Shown here piece by piece: positions 9,355-17,828 of a stretch of DNA of 64,000 nt. This DNA comes from an uncultured Elusimicrobiales bacterium (GTDB taxonomy: Bacteria; Elusimicrobiota; Elusimicrobia; Elusimicrobiales; Elusimicrobiaceae): the NCBI GenBank assembly GCA_934662565.1, contig CAKUKI010000002.1:62001-126000 (forward strand), written 5' to 3'. Every line of letters begins with the position of its first letter. Within the stretch, counting starts at the first letter, position 1. Below the pieces are notes generated by a model. That model made no database searches. It saw only the letters and a program-made list of their open reading frames with translations, and had not been told where the DNA came from. Made by a program: the position numbers and the translations under genes.

Positions 9355-9855
9355 GGGCAATTTGTGGTTTTTTGTGCGTTAGCGTACGCGGCACTTACAA
9401 GAAAACCGCAACTTGCCTGAAAAACGTAAAAGAATGGGGCAAGGCTCGGCTTTGCTCCGCGCTGTTTTAGGCCGCCGCTCGGGGCGGTGGAACAGCCAAA
9501 CAACGCCTGTCTGTAAAAATCTTTCCTGCTAAAATTTGTTTTCCGGGATTTGACGGTTTTTTGTGCGCTGGCGTACAACGCTCACGGTGTTTGCGCGGCC
9601 AGTGTACGCGGCACTTACAAGAAAACCGCAACTTGCCTGAAAAACGTAAAAGAATTGGGGCAAGGCCCGGCTTTGCTCCGCGCTGTTTTAAGCCGCCGCT
9701 CGGGGTGGTGAAACGGCCAAACACGCCTATCTGCAAAAATCTTTCCTGCTAAAGTTTGCTTTTCGGAATTTGCGGTTTTTTGTGCGCTAGCGTACAACGC
9801 TCACGGTGTTCGCGCGGCAGTGTACGCGGCACTTACAAGAAAACCGCAACTTGCT
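9355..9855. repeat. Tandem direct repeat array, ~220 bp unit, two full copies plus flanking partial copies
   Basis: The word GTACGCGGCACTTACAAGAA recurs at 9384, 9604 and 9822, giving periods of 220 and 218 bp. Units 9384-9603 and 9604-9821 are alike at roughly nine positions in ten by eye, with scattered substitutions and 1-2 nt indels. The third copy breaks off near 9855. Before the first unit, 9360-9383 holds the tail of a unit lacking about 30 bp present in the others. Each unit contains the inverted pair AGCGT-ACA-ACGCT (copy 2) and a GC-rich core. Reverse frames are open here by chance but share no start or ribosome site across copies. The stretch is treated as non-coding and fills the 592-bp gap between pcrA and the RDD gene. 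Confidence 0.88.
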
Positions 9856-9873
9856 TTTCACTACAAACAAAAA

Positions 9874-9897
9874 GGGGCCCTTTTATAAAAGGGCCCC
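9874..9897 (-). terminator. Terminator of the RDD gene
   Basis: Near-perfect palindrome GGGGCCCTTTT-AT-AAAAGGGCCCC, 17 bp past the RDD stop, with a TTTGTTTG tract following it on the minus strand. It may also stop readthrough from the repeat array. Confidence 0.8.
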
Positions 9898-9914
9898 GCG
9901 TAAAACAAGTTATT

Positions 9915-10793
9915 TTATTTACAAACCGGAAAGCCTTTTGCAAATAAGGTGCAAGCGTTCAATTCTTCATCTTCATCTGTTTGACAGCAAACTTCCGTGC
10001 CCCCATAAGGAATAAACAGTTTGAAGTCCGTGAGGGTGTTTGCCGGAGTGGCATATACGCCGTCTTCTTGCGTGGTAATTGTAAATCCATCCAGTTCAAC
10101 CGGTTCCGTTTGGGTGTTTTGGGCGGATAAGGCTTTCATTTGTTCAGACACGGCATGGTGGGGGTTGGCGCGGGGGGTGTTCGCTTCTTTGAGCCCCGTG
10201 GTAATTATCCAACCCAGTGCCGCAAGCCACAATACAATGGGCGTTAAAATAACTAAAATGCTCAAAATTAAGCACCCAGAGCGGAAGGGTTCCTGCGGCA
10301 AAGGCTGGCCGTCCGGCCGGTAGCCCGCGTTTACTACATAAGTGGTGGCAATTAAATCATGCAGGGCTTGGCGTTTTTTGGTAAATGCCGCCATAAAAAA
10401 GCCAAAATACAAAATGGTGTAAGAAATAATTTTGGAAAAAGTCCGTCCGGTGGCGCGCGCAAAGCTGATGCGTTGGCCTTTTTCGTCCACTACTTTAATG
10501 CCCATGGCCATTTTGCCCAAGGTGGCCTGTTTGGCACTGCTTTCCATAAGTGCATAGTAGAGCCAAAAAAGCAGGGCCGATACCAAATTAATTACCATCA
10601 CAAAGCCGTATGCGGAAAGCAAGGCGGAAATGGATTCCGGCGAGGGCTCGGCCCCCATAGCACCTAAGAATTTTGGCATAAACAGGGCCGCACACACGCC
10701 CGAAAGAATCATAGACGGAAAAGCAATTACAATGGAGTCTATAATAAAAGCGACTAAACGCCGCCAAAAAGAAGCATAAACGTTTTGCATCAA
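9915..10793 (-). CDS. RDD family membrane protein with exported C-terminal tail
   Basis: 292 residues. The N-terminal ~150 residues form an RDD domain: ASFWRRLVAFIIDSIVI with the Arg/Asp signature in helix 1, a second and third helix around 68-90 and 115-135, and the segment QATLGKMAMGIKVVDEKGQRISF. A further helix near residue 175 (ILSILVILTPIVLWLAALGW) is followed by a ~90-residue hydrophilic tail with a CC pair and two further Cys. RDD proteins are poorly characterised; some act in ion or osmolyte transport. The tail is not a known RDD feature and its side of the membrane is a guess. Monocistronic, with an AAGGAGAACTTG ribosome site. Confidence 0.72.
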   Translation of the reverse strand: MMQNVYASFWRRLVAFIIDSIVIAFPSMILSGVCAALFMPKFLGAMGAEPSPESISALLSAYGFVMVINLVSALLFWLYYALMESSAKQATLGKMAMGIKVVDEKGQRISFARATGRTFSKIISYTILYFGFFMAAFTKKRQALHDLIATTYVVNAGYRPDGQPLPQEPFRSGCLILSILVILTPIVLWLAALGWIITTGLKEANTPRANPHHAVSEQMKALSAQNTQTEPVELDGFTITTQEDGVYATPANTLTDFKLFIPYGGTEVCCQTDEDEELNACTLFAKGFPVCK

Positions 10794-10880
10794 GTTCTCC
10801 TTAATTTAGATATGAATACTTTTTTATTATACTTTTTTTACGGATTTGTGCCACAAATAAAAAATATCCCGCAAATAAAA

Positions 10881-10904
10881 ATATCCCGCGCGCGGGCGGG
10901 ATAT
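10881..10904 (-). terminator. Terminator at the end of the tpiA-to-tdk gene run
   Basis: Stem ATATCCCGC / GCGGGATAT with a GC-rich 6-nt loop, 27 bp past the tdk stop, followed on the minus strand by TTTTTATTTG. It is the only clear terminator seen after the tpiA promoter for about 16 kb. Confidence 0.75.
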
Positions 10905-10930
10905 AAAAAACGGTATTCGGCCTAAAAACG

Positions 10931-11500
10931 CTATTTGCGCGGTTTTTTGAAACAGCGGCGGCAACGCGCTTGGTAGGCGTCTGTAGTGCCTACTACAATG
11001 CGTTTTTTATCTTTGCTGATGCGCTGGCTGAAACTGGCCGGATTGCCGCATTTGGTGCAAACCGCCAGATTTTTAGTCACATATTCCGCCTTGGCCATCA
11101 GGGTAGCGGTCACTTCAAAAGGTTCGGCGCGGAAGTCTGTATCCAAACCGGCTACAATCACCCGTTTGCCGGCTTTGGCCAGTTTTTCGCACACTTCCAC
11201 AATGCCTTTATCAAAAAAGTTCACTTCATCTATGGCTATAACTTGCGTGTCTTTATCTACCAGCGGCAAAATATCGGCCGAGGATTTAACACAGGTGGCG
11301 GCCACTTTGTTTTGGTTGTGGCTGGTGATGCTATCTATGCCATAGCGGGTGTCTATCTTGGAATTAAACAACTGCACTTTTTGCTTAGCAATCAGCGCGG
11401 TGCGTACGCGGCGGATAAGCTCTTCCGTCTTGCCGGAAAACATACAACCGCAAATAACTTCTATCCAACCTTGTTTATGGTAAATAAGCGGGTTTGCCAT
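10931..11500 (-). CDS. tdk: Thymidine kinase
   Basis: 189 residues, full length for the bacterial type II enzyme, which phosphorylates thymidine to dTMP in salvage. The P-loop GCMFSGKT is at residues 18-25, the Walker B/lid segment IDEVNFFD is near 92, and the C-terminal structural zinc site is CTKCGNPA (with its pair) and CRRC. It is the last gene of the long minus-strand run, 15 bp after lptD and followed by a terminator. Together with deoC and tpiA at the head of the same run it completes deoxynucleoside salvage and catabolism. Confidence 0.95.
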   Translation of the reverse strand: MANPLIYHKQGWIEVICGCMFSGKTEELIRRVRTALIAKQKVQLFNSKIDTRYGIDSITSHNQNKVAATCVKSSADILPLVDKDTQVIAIDEVNFFDKGIVEVCEKLAKAGKRVIVAGLDTDFRAEPFEVTATLMAKAEYVTKNLAVCTKCGNPASFSQRISKDKKRIVVGTTDAYQARCRRCFKKPRK

Positions 11501-11515
11501 TTTTTATTTTCTCCT

Positions 11516-13675
11516 TTACATATCCCTTAAATCATTTTCACTGCGCCACGGATACCAGTATTGGTCTTCCGGCAAGGCGCGTTTTTTGCGCGGGTCACCG
11601 CCGCATAACACATTTACGCGGAACGCAAACGACAGGTTTTGGTTGCGGTCCCGTACGGTTAATTCCAAACGGGCATCGTGGAACGTGCGGGAAACGCGCA
11701 ACATTTTGTTAAATCCGGTAAAACTTTGGTCTTGGATTTGGAAATCAAACCCGCCGTCTATAAACCAGTTGGGGTTATTGGGGCGGATACCCAGCGTGGT
11801 GGTAAAGGTATAGCGGTTTGAATAGGTGCGGTATTGGGAGGCTATATCTTCGTGATTGGCAAAGTTATTAAGCCCCAAGCCGATAATCTGGCGTTTATAA
11901 ATAAAGTCTAATTGGGTGATGAACGCTTGGTTCTTTTCTTGTAAGTCATAAATATCCTGCACAAAAAAGCGGAAGTTGCCGCTGGGGGAATTGTAGCCGC
12001 CCTCCAGTAATAACGGCTCCACGCGGGATTTGAGGTGTTCCCAACCCAGTTCCCGCTGTACCCCGGTTTGCAAATTGGTGGTGGTATTGGCTAAATTGAA
12101 CCCCGTTTCAAAACGGACATAGGTGTTGAACGTAGGGCGGTAGTAATTGGACAGATAAATTTTATTGCGTTCTTCGCCCCTGTCCAAGGAGTGTTGGTCC
12201 GTGGTCACGGTATTGGTGGAGAGGCGTTTGGTGTAGCGGTAGCCAAAGTCCGTAGTGCCTAGAAGGGTTTCGGTCTGTACATTTAAGTCCGTGCCGATTC
12301 TGCCCACCCACGAATCTTTGGATTCGTATTGCGGGTCCGCAAAGGTGACGGTTTGGTCGTAAAATACAGAGGGGGTAAGTGTTAGTCCCCGCGTCAAGCG
12401 GACCGCTTTTTCGGCCGTCCAGCGGGCATTACCGGAGCGGCGGAACGATTCTTCCATATAGGAAGTGTTATCAAATCCGGCCTCTATCCGGTGGGAAAGC
12501 CCCAGTAAATTGACCGGATGGAGCATGTATTTTATTTCCGGCAGGGTGCGGGTTTGGGCAATAAACTTCATTTTGTTCCAATCGTAAATATCCTGTTGGT
12601 CATAGCTCACGCGCAGGGTGGAACGCCGCGTTTGGCGGGAAACGGAAAAGTTGGTTTGCTGGTCCGGCATAAAAATATACGGGTTGCCGCGGAAGAAAGA
12701 GTCGTTAAAGTACGGGTCGGACACCATACGAAATTGCGTTTGCAACTGGTACAGAGCGCCGTGTTCGTTATTTAAGTGGTCGGACGAGTCCGCCATTTCC
12801 CACCAGTAGCCGCCGCGTACGCCCCAACGGTTGGTTTCTTCTTTGCCCAGTTCCACGGGGCTGGCGTTATCGTGAATGTAGTAAAATTCTCCGGTACCTT
12901 GTAGGGTGGGGGTGGTCACCGCTAATAATTCTGTGCCAATCCCTAGGCCGGATTTGGTGTAATAATCTAAATTTAACTTGGGGCGGAACCCTAAAATGGG
13001 GTCAAACACGGTGGACGTTAATACCCCGAAACCAATTTTTTTGCTTTGGGTAAAATCTACATGGGTGGTAAACGGTTTTTGGGATTCCAGTGAACGCCAA
13101 AATACCGGCACATATAGCACCGGCCAGCCGTCCATACGCATAACGGCATTGGTGCCGAAAACGCGCTTTTCGGGCGATACGGATAACTTGCCGACGGAAA
13201 GCGTGTAGTGCGGGTCCGGCTTGTCACAGCAAGTAAGGGTAGCCCCGCGCAGGACTTCTTTGCCGTTTTTGGACGAAATTTCTTTGGCGTTAATCACGCG
13301 CAAGGGGGGGTATTGGGTGGCTATGTTGTGGGCGGTAAAATCTTTGGTGGTGTAGTTGACGGACATATCCTGTCCGGTCAGGGTGGCATCTGCCGTTTTT
13401 ACCGTCATAGTGCCCGCGGAGGAAATTTGCGTTTTGGCTTGGTCCAGTGTAATGTCTTCCCCCGTCACCACGCGGTGTTTTTTGTCTTTTGTTTCTTGCG
13501 TGATGACCACATTTCCTTTTAAGTTTACTTTTTTGGAAATAGGGTCCACACTGGCGTTATCGGCCGTAAAATAAATAAATCCGTCCTGCCCTGTGGGGGG
13601 CGGAAGGGTTTGGTCCTGTGCCAACGCGAGGACCGGACAAAGAGCTAATAAAAGTGCTAAATAATGTAATTTCAT
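11516..13675 (-). CDS. lptD: LPS-assembly outer-membrane protein LptD
   Basis: 719 residues with a Sec signal (LALLLALCPVLALAQ). About residues 25-220 are an OstA/LptA-like beta-jellyroll (NLKGNVVITQETKD, TGEDITLDQAKTQISSAG), and the rest is a large beta-barrel rich in alternating aromatic strands (YYTKSGLGIGTELLAV, RFFVQDIYDL, TFTTTLGIRPNNPNWF). LptD with LptE inserts LPS into the outer leaflet. A Cys pair at TCCDKP and a Cys near the C-terminus (VLCGGDP) could form the interdomain disulfides known from this family. It overlaps the ROK gene by 4 nt (ATGA). No lptE was recognised nearby. Somewhat shorter than E. coli LptD (784). Confidence 0.9.
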   Translation of the reverse strand: MKLHYLALLLALCPVLALAQDQTLPPPTGQDGFIYFTADNASVDPISKKVNLKGNVVITQETKDKKHRVVTGEDITLDQAKTQISSAGTMTVKTADATLTGQDMSVNYTTKDFTAHNIATQYPPLRVINAKEISSKNGKEVLRGATLTCCDKPDPHYTLSVGKLSVSPEKRVFGTNAVMRMDGWPVLYVPVFWRSLESQKPFTTHVDFTQSKKIGFGVLTSTVFDPILGFRPKLNLDYYTKSGLGIGTELLAVTTPTLQGTGEFYYIHDNASPVELGKEETNRWGVRGGYWWEMADSSDHLNNEHGALYQLQTQFRMVSDPYFNDSFFRGNPYIFMPDQQTNFSVSRQTRRSTLRVSYDQQDIYDWNKMKFIAQTRTLPEIKYMLHPVNLLGLSHRIEAGFDNTSYMEESFRRSGNARWTAEKAVRLTRGLTLTPSVFYDQTVTFADPQYESKDSWVGRIGTDLNVQTETLLGTTDFGYRYTKRLSTNTVTTDQHSLDRGEERNKIYLSNYYRPTFNTYVRFETGFNLANTTTNLQTGVQRELGWEHLKSRVEPLLLEGGYNSPSGNFRFFVQDIYDLQEKNQAFITQLDFIYKRQIIGLGLNNFANHEDIASQYRTYSNRYTFTTTLGIRPNNPNWFIDGGFDFQIQDQSFTGFNKMLRVSRTFHDARLELTVRDRNQNLSFAFRVNVLCGGDPRKKRALPEDQYWYPWRSENDLRDM

Positions 13676-14637
13676 GCGTTTTTAGTGGCTTGGTGTATGG
13701 CATACATAGCCGCCCCAATCCCGCCGATATTCGGGTGCGTGGAAGTGAGGATAGTAAGCCGTTGGAACGGGGTTTTGATTTGTTGGTTTTCCAATACCTG
13801 TTTTAAGGCCGGCATAAAGTAAGTGGCCGCGCGGGAAACGCCACCGGCCAGCACAACCGTGTCTATATCCAGCGTCAGCACAATGTTGGCTATACCAATG
13901 CCCAAATAAAATCCGGTATCTTGCCATACTTTTAAGGCCGCGGGGCAGCCCTTTTCGGCCGCGCGGGAAACCAGTTCAATCTTAAAATCTTTTTCCTGAC
14001 GGACCATTTGGGCCAAGGTGGATTGCGGCTCTTCCTCTACGGCTTGCCATACGCGGCGTTTAATGCCAATCGTACCGACGAAAGCCTCCAAACAACCGCG
14101 CGCGCCGCACCCGCACAAAGGCCCGTTGTGGGTATCGGCAATTTTAGTGTGGCCGATTTCGCCCGCTGTGCCGTTGGAGCCTTGGTAGAGTTCGCGGTTG
14201 ATAATCAGCCCGCCGCCCACGCCGGTTCCCAGTGTGACTACCAGCACATTATTGCCTTTGCGTTGGAGTTCTTTTTCATACACGCCCCACGCCGCCAGTG
14301 TGGCATCATTGGCTACTACAGGCAAAATACCGGTTAAGTCTTTTAGAATACGGGCCATGGGCCAGTTGGCCACGTCCTTAAATTTAAGGTTTGGGTTGTA
14401 GCGCAAAATGCCGTTTTTATTATCCACATCCCCCGGCGCTCCCACGGCAACGGCTACTTTTTGGTCCGCAAATTCCTGTTGGATACGGTTAATGTAATCC
14501 GCCAGTTGTTGTAAAAAGAATTGCGAGCCTTTGCTGTAATTGGTTTCCATTTTTTCTTGACGGAAAATTTCGCCATATTCGTTCATTACAAACACTTTTA
14601 CAAAGGTGCCGCCGATATCTACGCCAATACCAATCAT
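13672..14637 (-). CDS. ROK family sugar kinase, probably glucokinase
   Basis: 321 residues. The N-terminal phosphate loop is VDIGGTFVKV, the catalytic Asp is in ANDATLAAWG, the sugar-contact GTAGEIGHTKI follows, and the ROK zinc signature is CGCGARGCLEAF. Absence of an N-terminal helix-turn-helix makes it an enzyme rather than a ROK repressor. It probably phosphorylates glucose (or a related hexose) with ATP, feeding glycolysis alongside tpiA of the same gene run. Coupled by ATGA overlap to lptD downstream and 4 bp after the recombinase stop. Exact sugar uncertain. Confidence 0.87.
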   Translation of the reverse strand: MIGIGVDIGGTFVKVFVMNEYGEIFRQEKMETNYSKGSQFFLQQLADYINRIQQEFADQKVAVAVGAPGDVDNKNGILRYNPNLKFKDVANWPMARILKDLTGILPVVANDATLAAWGVYEKELQRKGNNVLVVTLGTGVGGGLIINRELYQGSNGTAGEIGHTKIADTHNGPLCGCGARGCLEAFVGTIGIKRRVWQAVEEEPQSTLAQMVRQEKDFKIELVSRAAEKGCPAALKVWQDTGFYLGIGIANIVLTLDIDTVVLAGGVSRAATYFMPALKQVLENQQIKTPFQRLTILTSTHPNIGGIGAAMYAIHQATKNA

Positions 14638-14641
14638 AAAA

Positions 14642-15517
14642 TTAATTCTCCTTGTTTTTGGGGTGCGCGTGTTGGTATACGCTTTTTAATTTATCCAGCG
14701 AAACATGCGTATACACCTGCGTGGCCGCCAATGTTTTATGCCCCAGCATTTCCTGCAAACTGCGTAAATCACACCCGTTATTAAGTAAGTGGGTGGCAAA
14801 TGAATGCCGCAAACTGTGCGGCGTCACTTTGCGGGCCAAATGGGCCGCAATAGCGGTATTCTTAAAAATAAACGCAAGGCCGTCCCCAGTTAGGGGTTTG
14901 CCGTGCGCGTTCAAAAAAAGCGCGTCCTGCGGCTGCGGGTTGGGCCGCGTGGATAAATAATATTTTAAGGTATAGAGTGCTTCGTCCGTCACCGGCACCA
15001 GCCGCTCTTTGTTGCCTTTACCCAGTACGCGCACTACGCCGTTAAAAAAATCTACATCCCGTATTTTCAGGCCCGTCACTTCACTGCGGCGCAGCCCACT
15101 GGAATACATCAGCTCAAACAGGGCTTTATCCCGCGCGGCAAAATGCGTGTTGCCTGCGGTGTAAATTAAGCGGTCCGTTTCCGGCAAGGTTAAAAATTTG
15201 GGCAACAGTTTTTCCCGCTTGGGGGCCGGTAATAGTTTGAACGGGTTGCGTGCCAGTTTGCCTTGGCGCAGTAAAAACGCCGCCAAACTGCGCAGCGCCG
15301 CTATTTTGCGCAACACCGTATTGCGGGCGTAATCCTGCGGTAAAGAGGCTAAAAAAGAGCGAATCACGGGCGAGGTAAAAGCCTCCAACGTATTTTGTTT
15401 GCGTTTGGATAGATAATCGGTAAATTCTTGCAAATCGGCCCGATAACTTTTAACCGTATTGGCTGAAAAGTTTTTATTTTCCAAATGCAATAAAAACGCC
15501 TGAACCCATGTATCCAT
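14642..15517 (-). CDS. xerC: Tyrosine recombinase XerC/XerD
   Basis: 291 residues, typical Xer length. The N-terminal SAM-like core-binding domain spans ~1-90. The catalytic domain has Arg in SSGLRRSEVTGL, Lys in VLGKGNKERLVPV, the HxxR box HSLRHSFATHL, and the final LGHKTLAATQVYTHV with nucleophile Tyr ~269. It resolves chromosome dimers at dif. Only one Xer gene lies in the window, so it could be the lone XerH/XerS-like type or one of a pair. Its place between topA and a kinase in a housekeeping run argues against a mobile-element integrase. XerC versus XerD cannot be decided. Confidence 0.88.
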   Translation of the reverse strand: MDTWVQAFLLHLENKNFSANTVKSYRADLQEFTDYLSKRKQNTLEAFTSPVIRSFLASLPQDYARNTVLRKIAALRSLAAFLLRQGKLARNPFKLLPAPKREKLLPKFLTLPETDRLIYTAGNTHFAARDKALFELMYSSGLRRSEVTGLKIRDVDFFNGVVRVLGKGNKERLVPVTDEALYTLKYYLSTRPNPQPQDALFLNAHGKPLTGDGLAFIFKNTAIAAHLARKVTPHSLRHSFATHLLNNGCDLRSLQEMLGHKTLAATQVYTHVSLDKLKSVYQHAHPKNKEN

Positions 15518-15523
15518 ACTTGC

Positions 15524-17806
15524 CTACTTGGCGGCAGTTTTTTGTTCGTGCGCCGCCTTGATTTTGGCTATTTCTTCGTCCGAAATGTTTACAATGTTTT
15601 TACATTTCGGGTAGCCGGAACAACCCAAAAAGTAGCCCCGCTTGGAACTTCTTAGCACCATGGGTTTTCCGCATTTATCGCAGAGGGTTTCTGTAATAAT
15701 CGGGCCTGTGGAGGCCACTTTGTGCCCTTCGGCATCCACGGAATAAGTATTTTTGCATTTGGGGTACGCGGAACACGCCATAAATTTGCCGCGCCGCCCC
15801 GTGCGGATAACCATGGGAGAGCCGCATTTGTCGCACACTTCGTTGGTGGCTTCGGGTTGTACTTTTTCGCCGGAGCTGGTTAAATTGATTTTGCCTTTAC
15901 ATTCCGGCGCACCGCTGCAAACCAAATACTGCCCAAAGCGGCTGTGTTTTAATAACATCATTTTGCCGCAGAGGGGGCATTTTTCGTCCGTTTCTTTGGC
16001 GCTGGGGCGCTGCATGCCTTTATCGGCTTGGTCCAATTCTTGTTTGAACGGCCCGTAAAAACCGTTTAACAGTCCCACCCAACCTTCTTTGCCTTCCGCT
16101 ACTTTATCCAGCTGTTCTTCCACGCCGGCCGTGTAGGAAAGGTCCATAATTTCCTTAAAATAATCTTTTAGGCTGTCTGTGACGGTAATGCCCAAATCCG
16201 TGGCAACCAGTTTGTTGGTTTTGGGTTGACGGGTGATGTATTTGCGGTCCAAAATGGTTTTGACGGTAGGCGCGTAAGTAGACGGGCGGCCAATACCGTG
16301 TTTTTCCAGCGTTTTAATCAGGCTGGCTTCGTTATAGCACGGCGGGGGCGTGGTTTTGTGGCCTTTGCTTGCCAGTTCCACCAAGGTCAGGGTGTCACCC
16401 TCCGTTAAGGCGGGCAGTAAAGCGGCGCTGTCATCCTTGCCGGAGGAAGAATCTTCGTCATCGCGGTAAATGGATAAATAACCGTTAAATTTAACGGTGC
16501 GGCCCGTGGCGCGCAGAACGCATTTTTCGGCACTTTCGCCGGCAATATCAATCGTCACCGTGTTGAAAACCGCTTCCGCCATTTGGCTGGCCACAAAGCG
16601 CAGCCAGATGAGTTCATACAGTTTGTACTGGTCCGCCGTTAAATACGGCTTCATGGCTTGCGGCGTGCGGTTTACGTCCGTCGGGTGGATAGATTCGTGC
16701 GCTTCCTGTGCGCCCATTACCTTGCTTTTATAAATGTTGGCTTTGGCGGGCACAAAAGCCGGCCCGTATTTAGCCGCAATAAATTTTTTGGTTTGTTCCT
16801 GCAATAATTTGGACACGTTAAAAGAGTCCGTACGCATATACGTAATCAAACCCACGGTCTGACCGGAAATTTCTATACCTTCGTACAGGTGTTGGGCGGT
16901 CATCATGGTTTTTTGGGAAGAAAACCCCAGCTTGTTGTACGCATCTTGCTGCATGGAGCTGGTAATAAAAGGCGGTTTGGGTTTTTGTTTTACTTCTTTC
17001 TTTTCCACCTTCAGCACGGTGTTGGGCCCTTGGCGTAAGAGCGCGCTGACCGGAGCCAGTGTTTCCGGCTTATCAAACACGGTGGATTTTACTTTGTAAT
17101 CTTCCGCAAATAAATGGTAAGTGGTGGTTTGTTCCACATTTTTGCCGTTCCATTTTAACACGCGGGCCCAAAAGCGGGGGGCGGTGCCCGGCTTTTCAAA
17201 CTGGGCGTTTAAGGTCCAGTATTCTTTTTCTTGGAAGGCGGCAATTTCTTTGGCGCGTTCCGCCAGCAAGCGCACGGCTACGGATTGCACCCGTCCGGCA
17301 GAAAGGCCGGAGGTAATTTTCTTCCACAAGAGGGGGGATAATTTATACCCCACAATGCGGTCCAAAATACGGCGGGCCTGTTGGGCATCCACCAAGTTTA
17401 AGTCTATTTTGCGCGCATGGGAAAAAGATTCCTTAATAGCGGCAGGGGTAATTTCGTGAAAATAAATACGCTGGTAGCGGTCCTGCGGAATTTTGAGTAA
17501 TTCTACTAAATGCCACGCGATGGCTTCGCCCTCGCGGTCAGGGTCAGTAGCCAGATAAATTTCGCTGGCGTTTTTAGCTAACGGTTCCAGTTCTTTCAGC
17601 AGGCGTTTAGCCTTTTCCACCGGTACATAAGTGGGGGTAAAATTGTGGTCAATATCCACTCCAATGTCTTTAGAGGGCAAATCCCGCACGTGCCCGAAAG
17701 AGCTGCGCACGATATATTCATTTCCTAAAATTTTGCTGATGGTCTTTTGTTTGGTGGGAGATTCCACTATGACCAATTTTTTTCCGTTCCGAGTCGTCAT
17801 CGCCAT
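15524..17806 (-). CDS. topA: DNA topoisomerase I (type IA)
   Basis: 760 residues from ATG 17806. An ATG nine bases upstream sits on top of the AAGGA ribosome site, so the inner start with ~10-nt spacing is preferred. Toprim motifs VIVESPTKQKTISKILG and ATDPDREGEAIAWHL are followed by the active-site segment GLITYMRTDS (nucleophile Tyr) and the family GIGRPSTYA and RYITRQ-type regions. The C-terminus carries three C4 zinc fingers beginning CPLCGKMM, CDKCGSPM and CDKCGKPM, each closed by a CSxxPxC-type pair. The enzyme relaxes negative supercoils. It follows dprA by 22 bp in the long run, as in many genomes (dprA-topA). Confidence 0.95.
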   Translation of the reverse strand: MAMTTRNGKKLVIVESPTKQKTISKILGNEYIVRSSFGHVRDLPSKDIGVDIDHNFTPTYVPVEKAKRLLKELEPLAKNASEIYLATDPDREGEAIAWHLVELLKIPQDRYQRIYFHEITPAAIKESFSHARKIDLNLVDAQQARRILDRIVGYKLSPLLWKKITSGLSAGRVQSVAVRLLAERAKEIAAFQEKEYWTLNAQFEKPGTAPRFWARVLKWNGKNVEQTTTYHLFAEDYKVKSTVFDKPETLAPVSALLRQGPNTVLKVEKKEVKQKPKPPFITSSMQQDAYNKLGFSSQKTMMTAQHLYEGIEISGQTVGLITYMRTDSFNVSKLLQEQTKKFIAAKYGPAFVPAKANIYKSKVMGAQEAHESIHPTDVNRTPQAMKPYLTADQYKLYELIWLRFVASQMAEAVFNTVTIDIAGESAEKCVLRATGRTVKFNGYLSIYRDDEDSSSGKDDSAALLPALTEGDTLTLVELASKGHKTTPPPCYNEASLIKTLEKHGIGRPSTYAPTVKTILDRKYITRQPKTNKLVATDLGITVTDSLKDYFKEIMDLSYTAGVEEQLDKVAEGKEGWVGLLNGFYGPFKQELDQADKGMQRPSAKETDEKCPLCGKMMLLKHSRFGQYLVCSGAPECKGKINLTSSGEKVQPEATNEVCDKCGSPMVIRTGRRGKFMACSAYPKCKNTYSVDAEGHKVASTGPIITETLCDKCGKPMVLRSSKRGYFLGCSGYPKCKNIVNISDEEIAKIKAAHEQKTAAK

Positions 17807-17828
17807 AAGGCACACATCCTTACATAAA

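Noticed and set aside
9294..9797. Overlapping minus-strand frames in the repeat array sharing GGLKQRGAKP-like peptides
   Set aside because: They exist because the DNA repeats; starts and frames differ among copies and there are no ribosome sites. Treated as non-coding.
9355..9855. CRISPR array
   Set aside because: Units are ~220 bp, direct and contiguous, without short repeats and unique spacers; no cas genes.
14642..15517. Mobile-element integrase
   Set aside because: Typical chromosomal Xer length and position between topA and a kinase; no attachment repeats, tRNA or cargo genes nearby.
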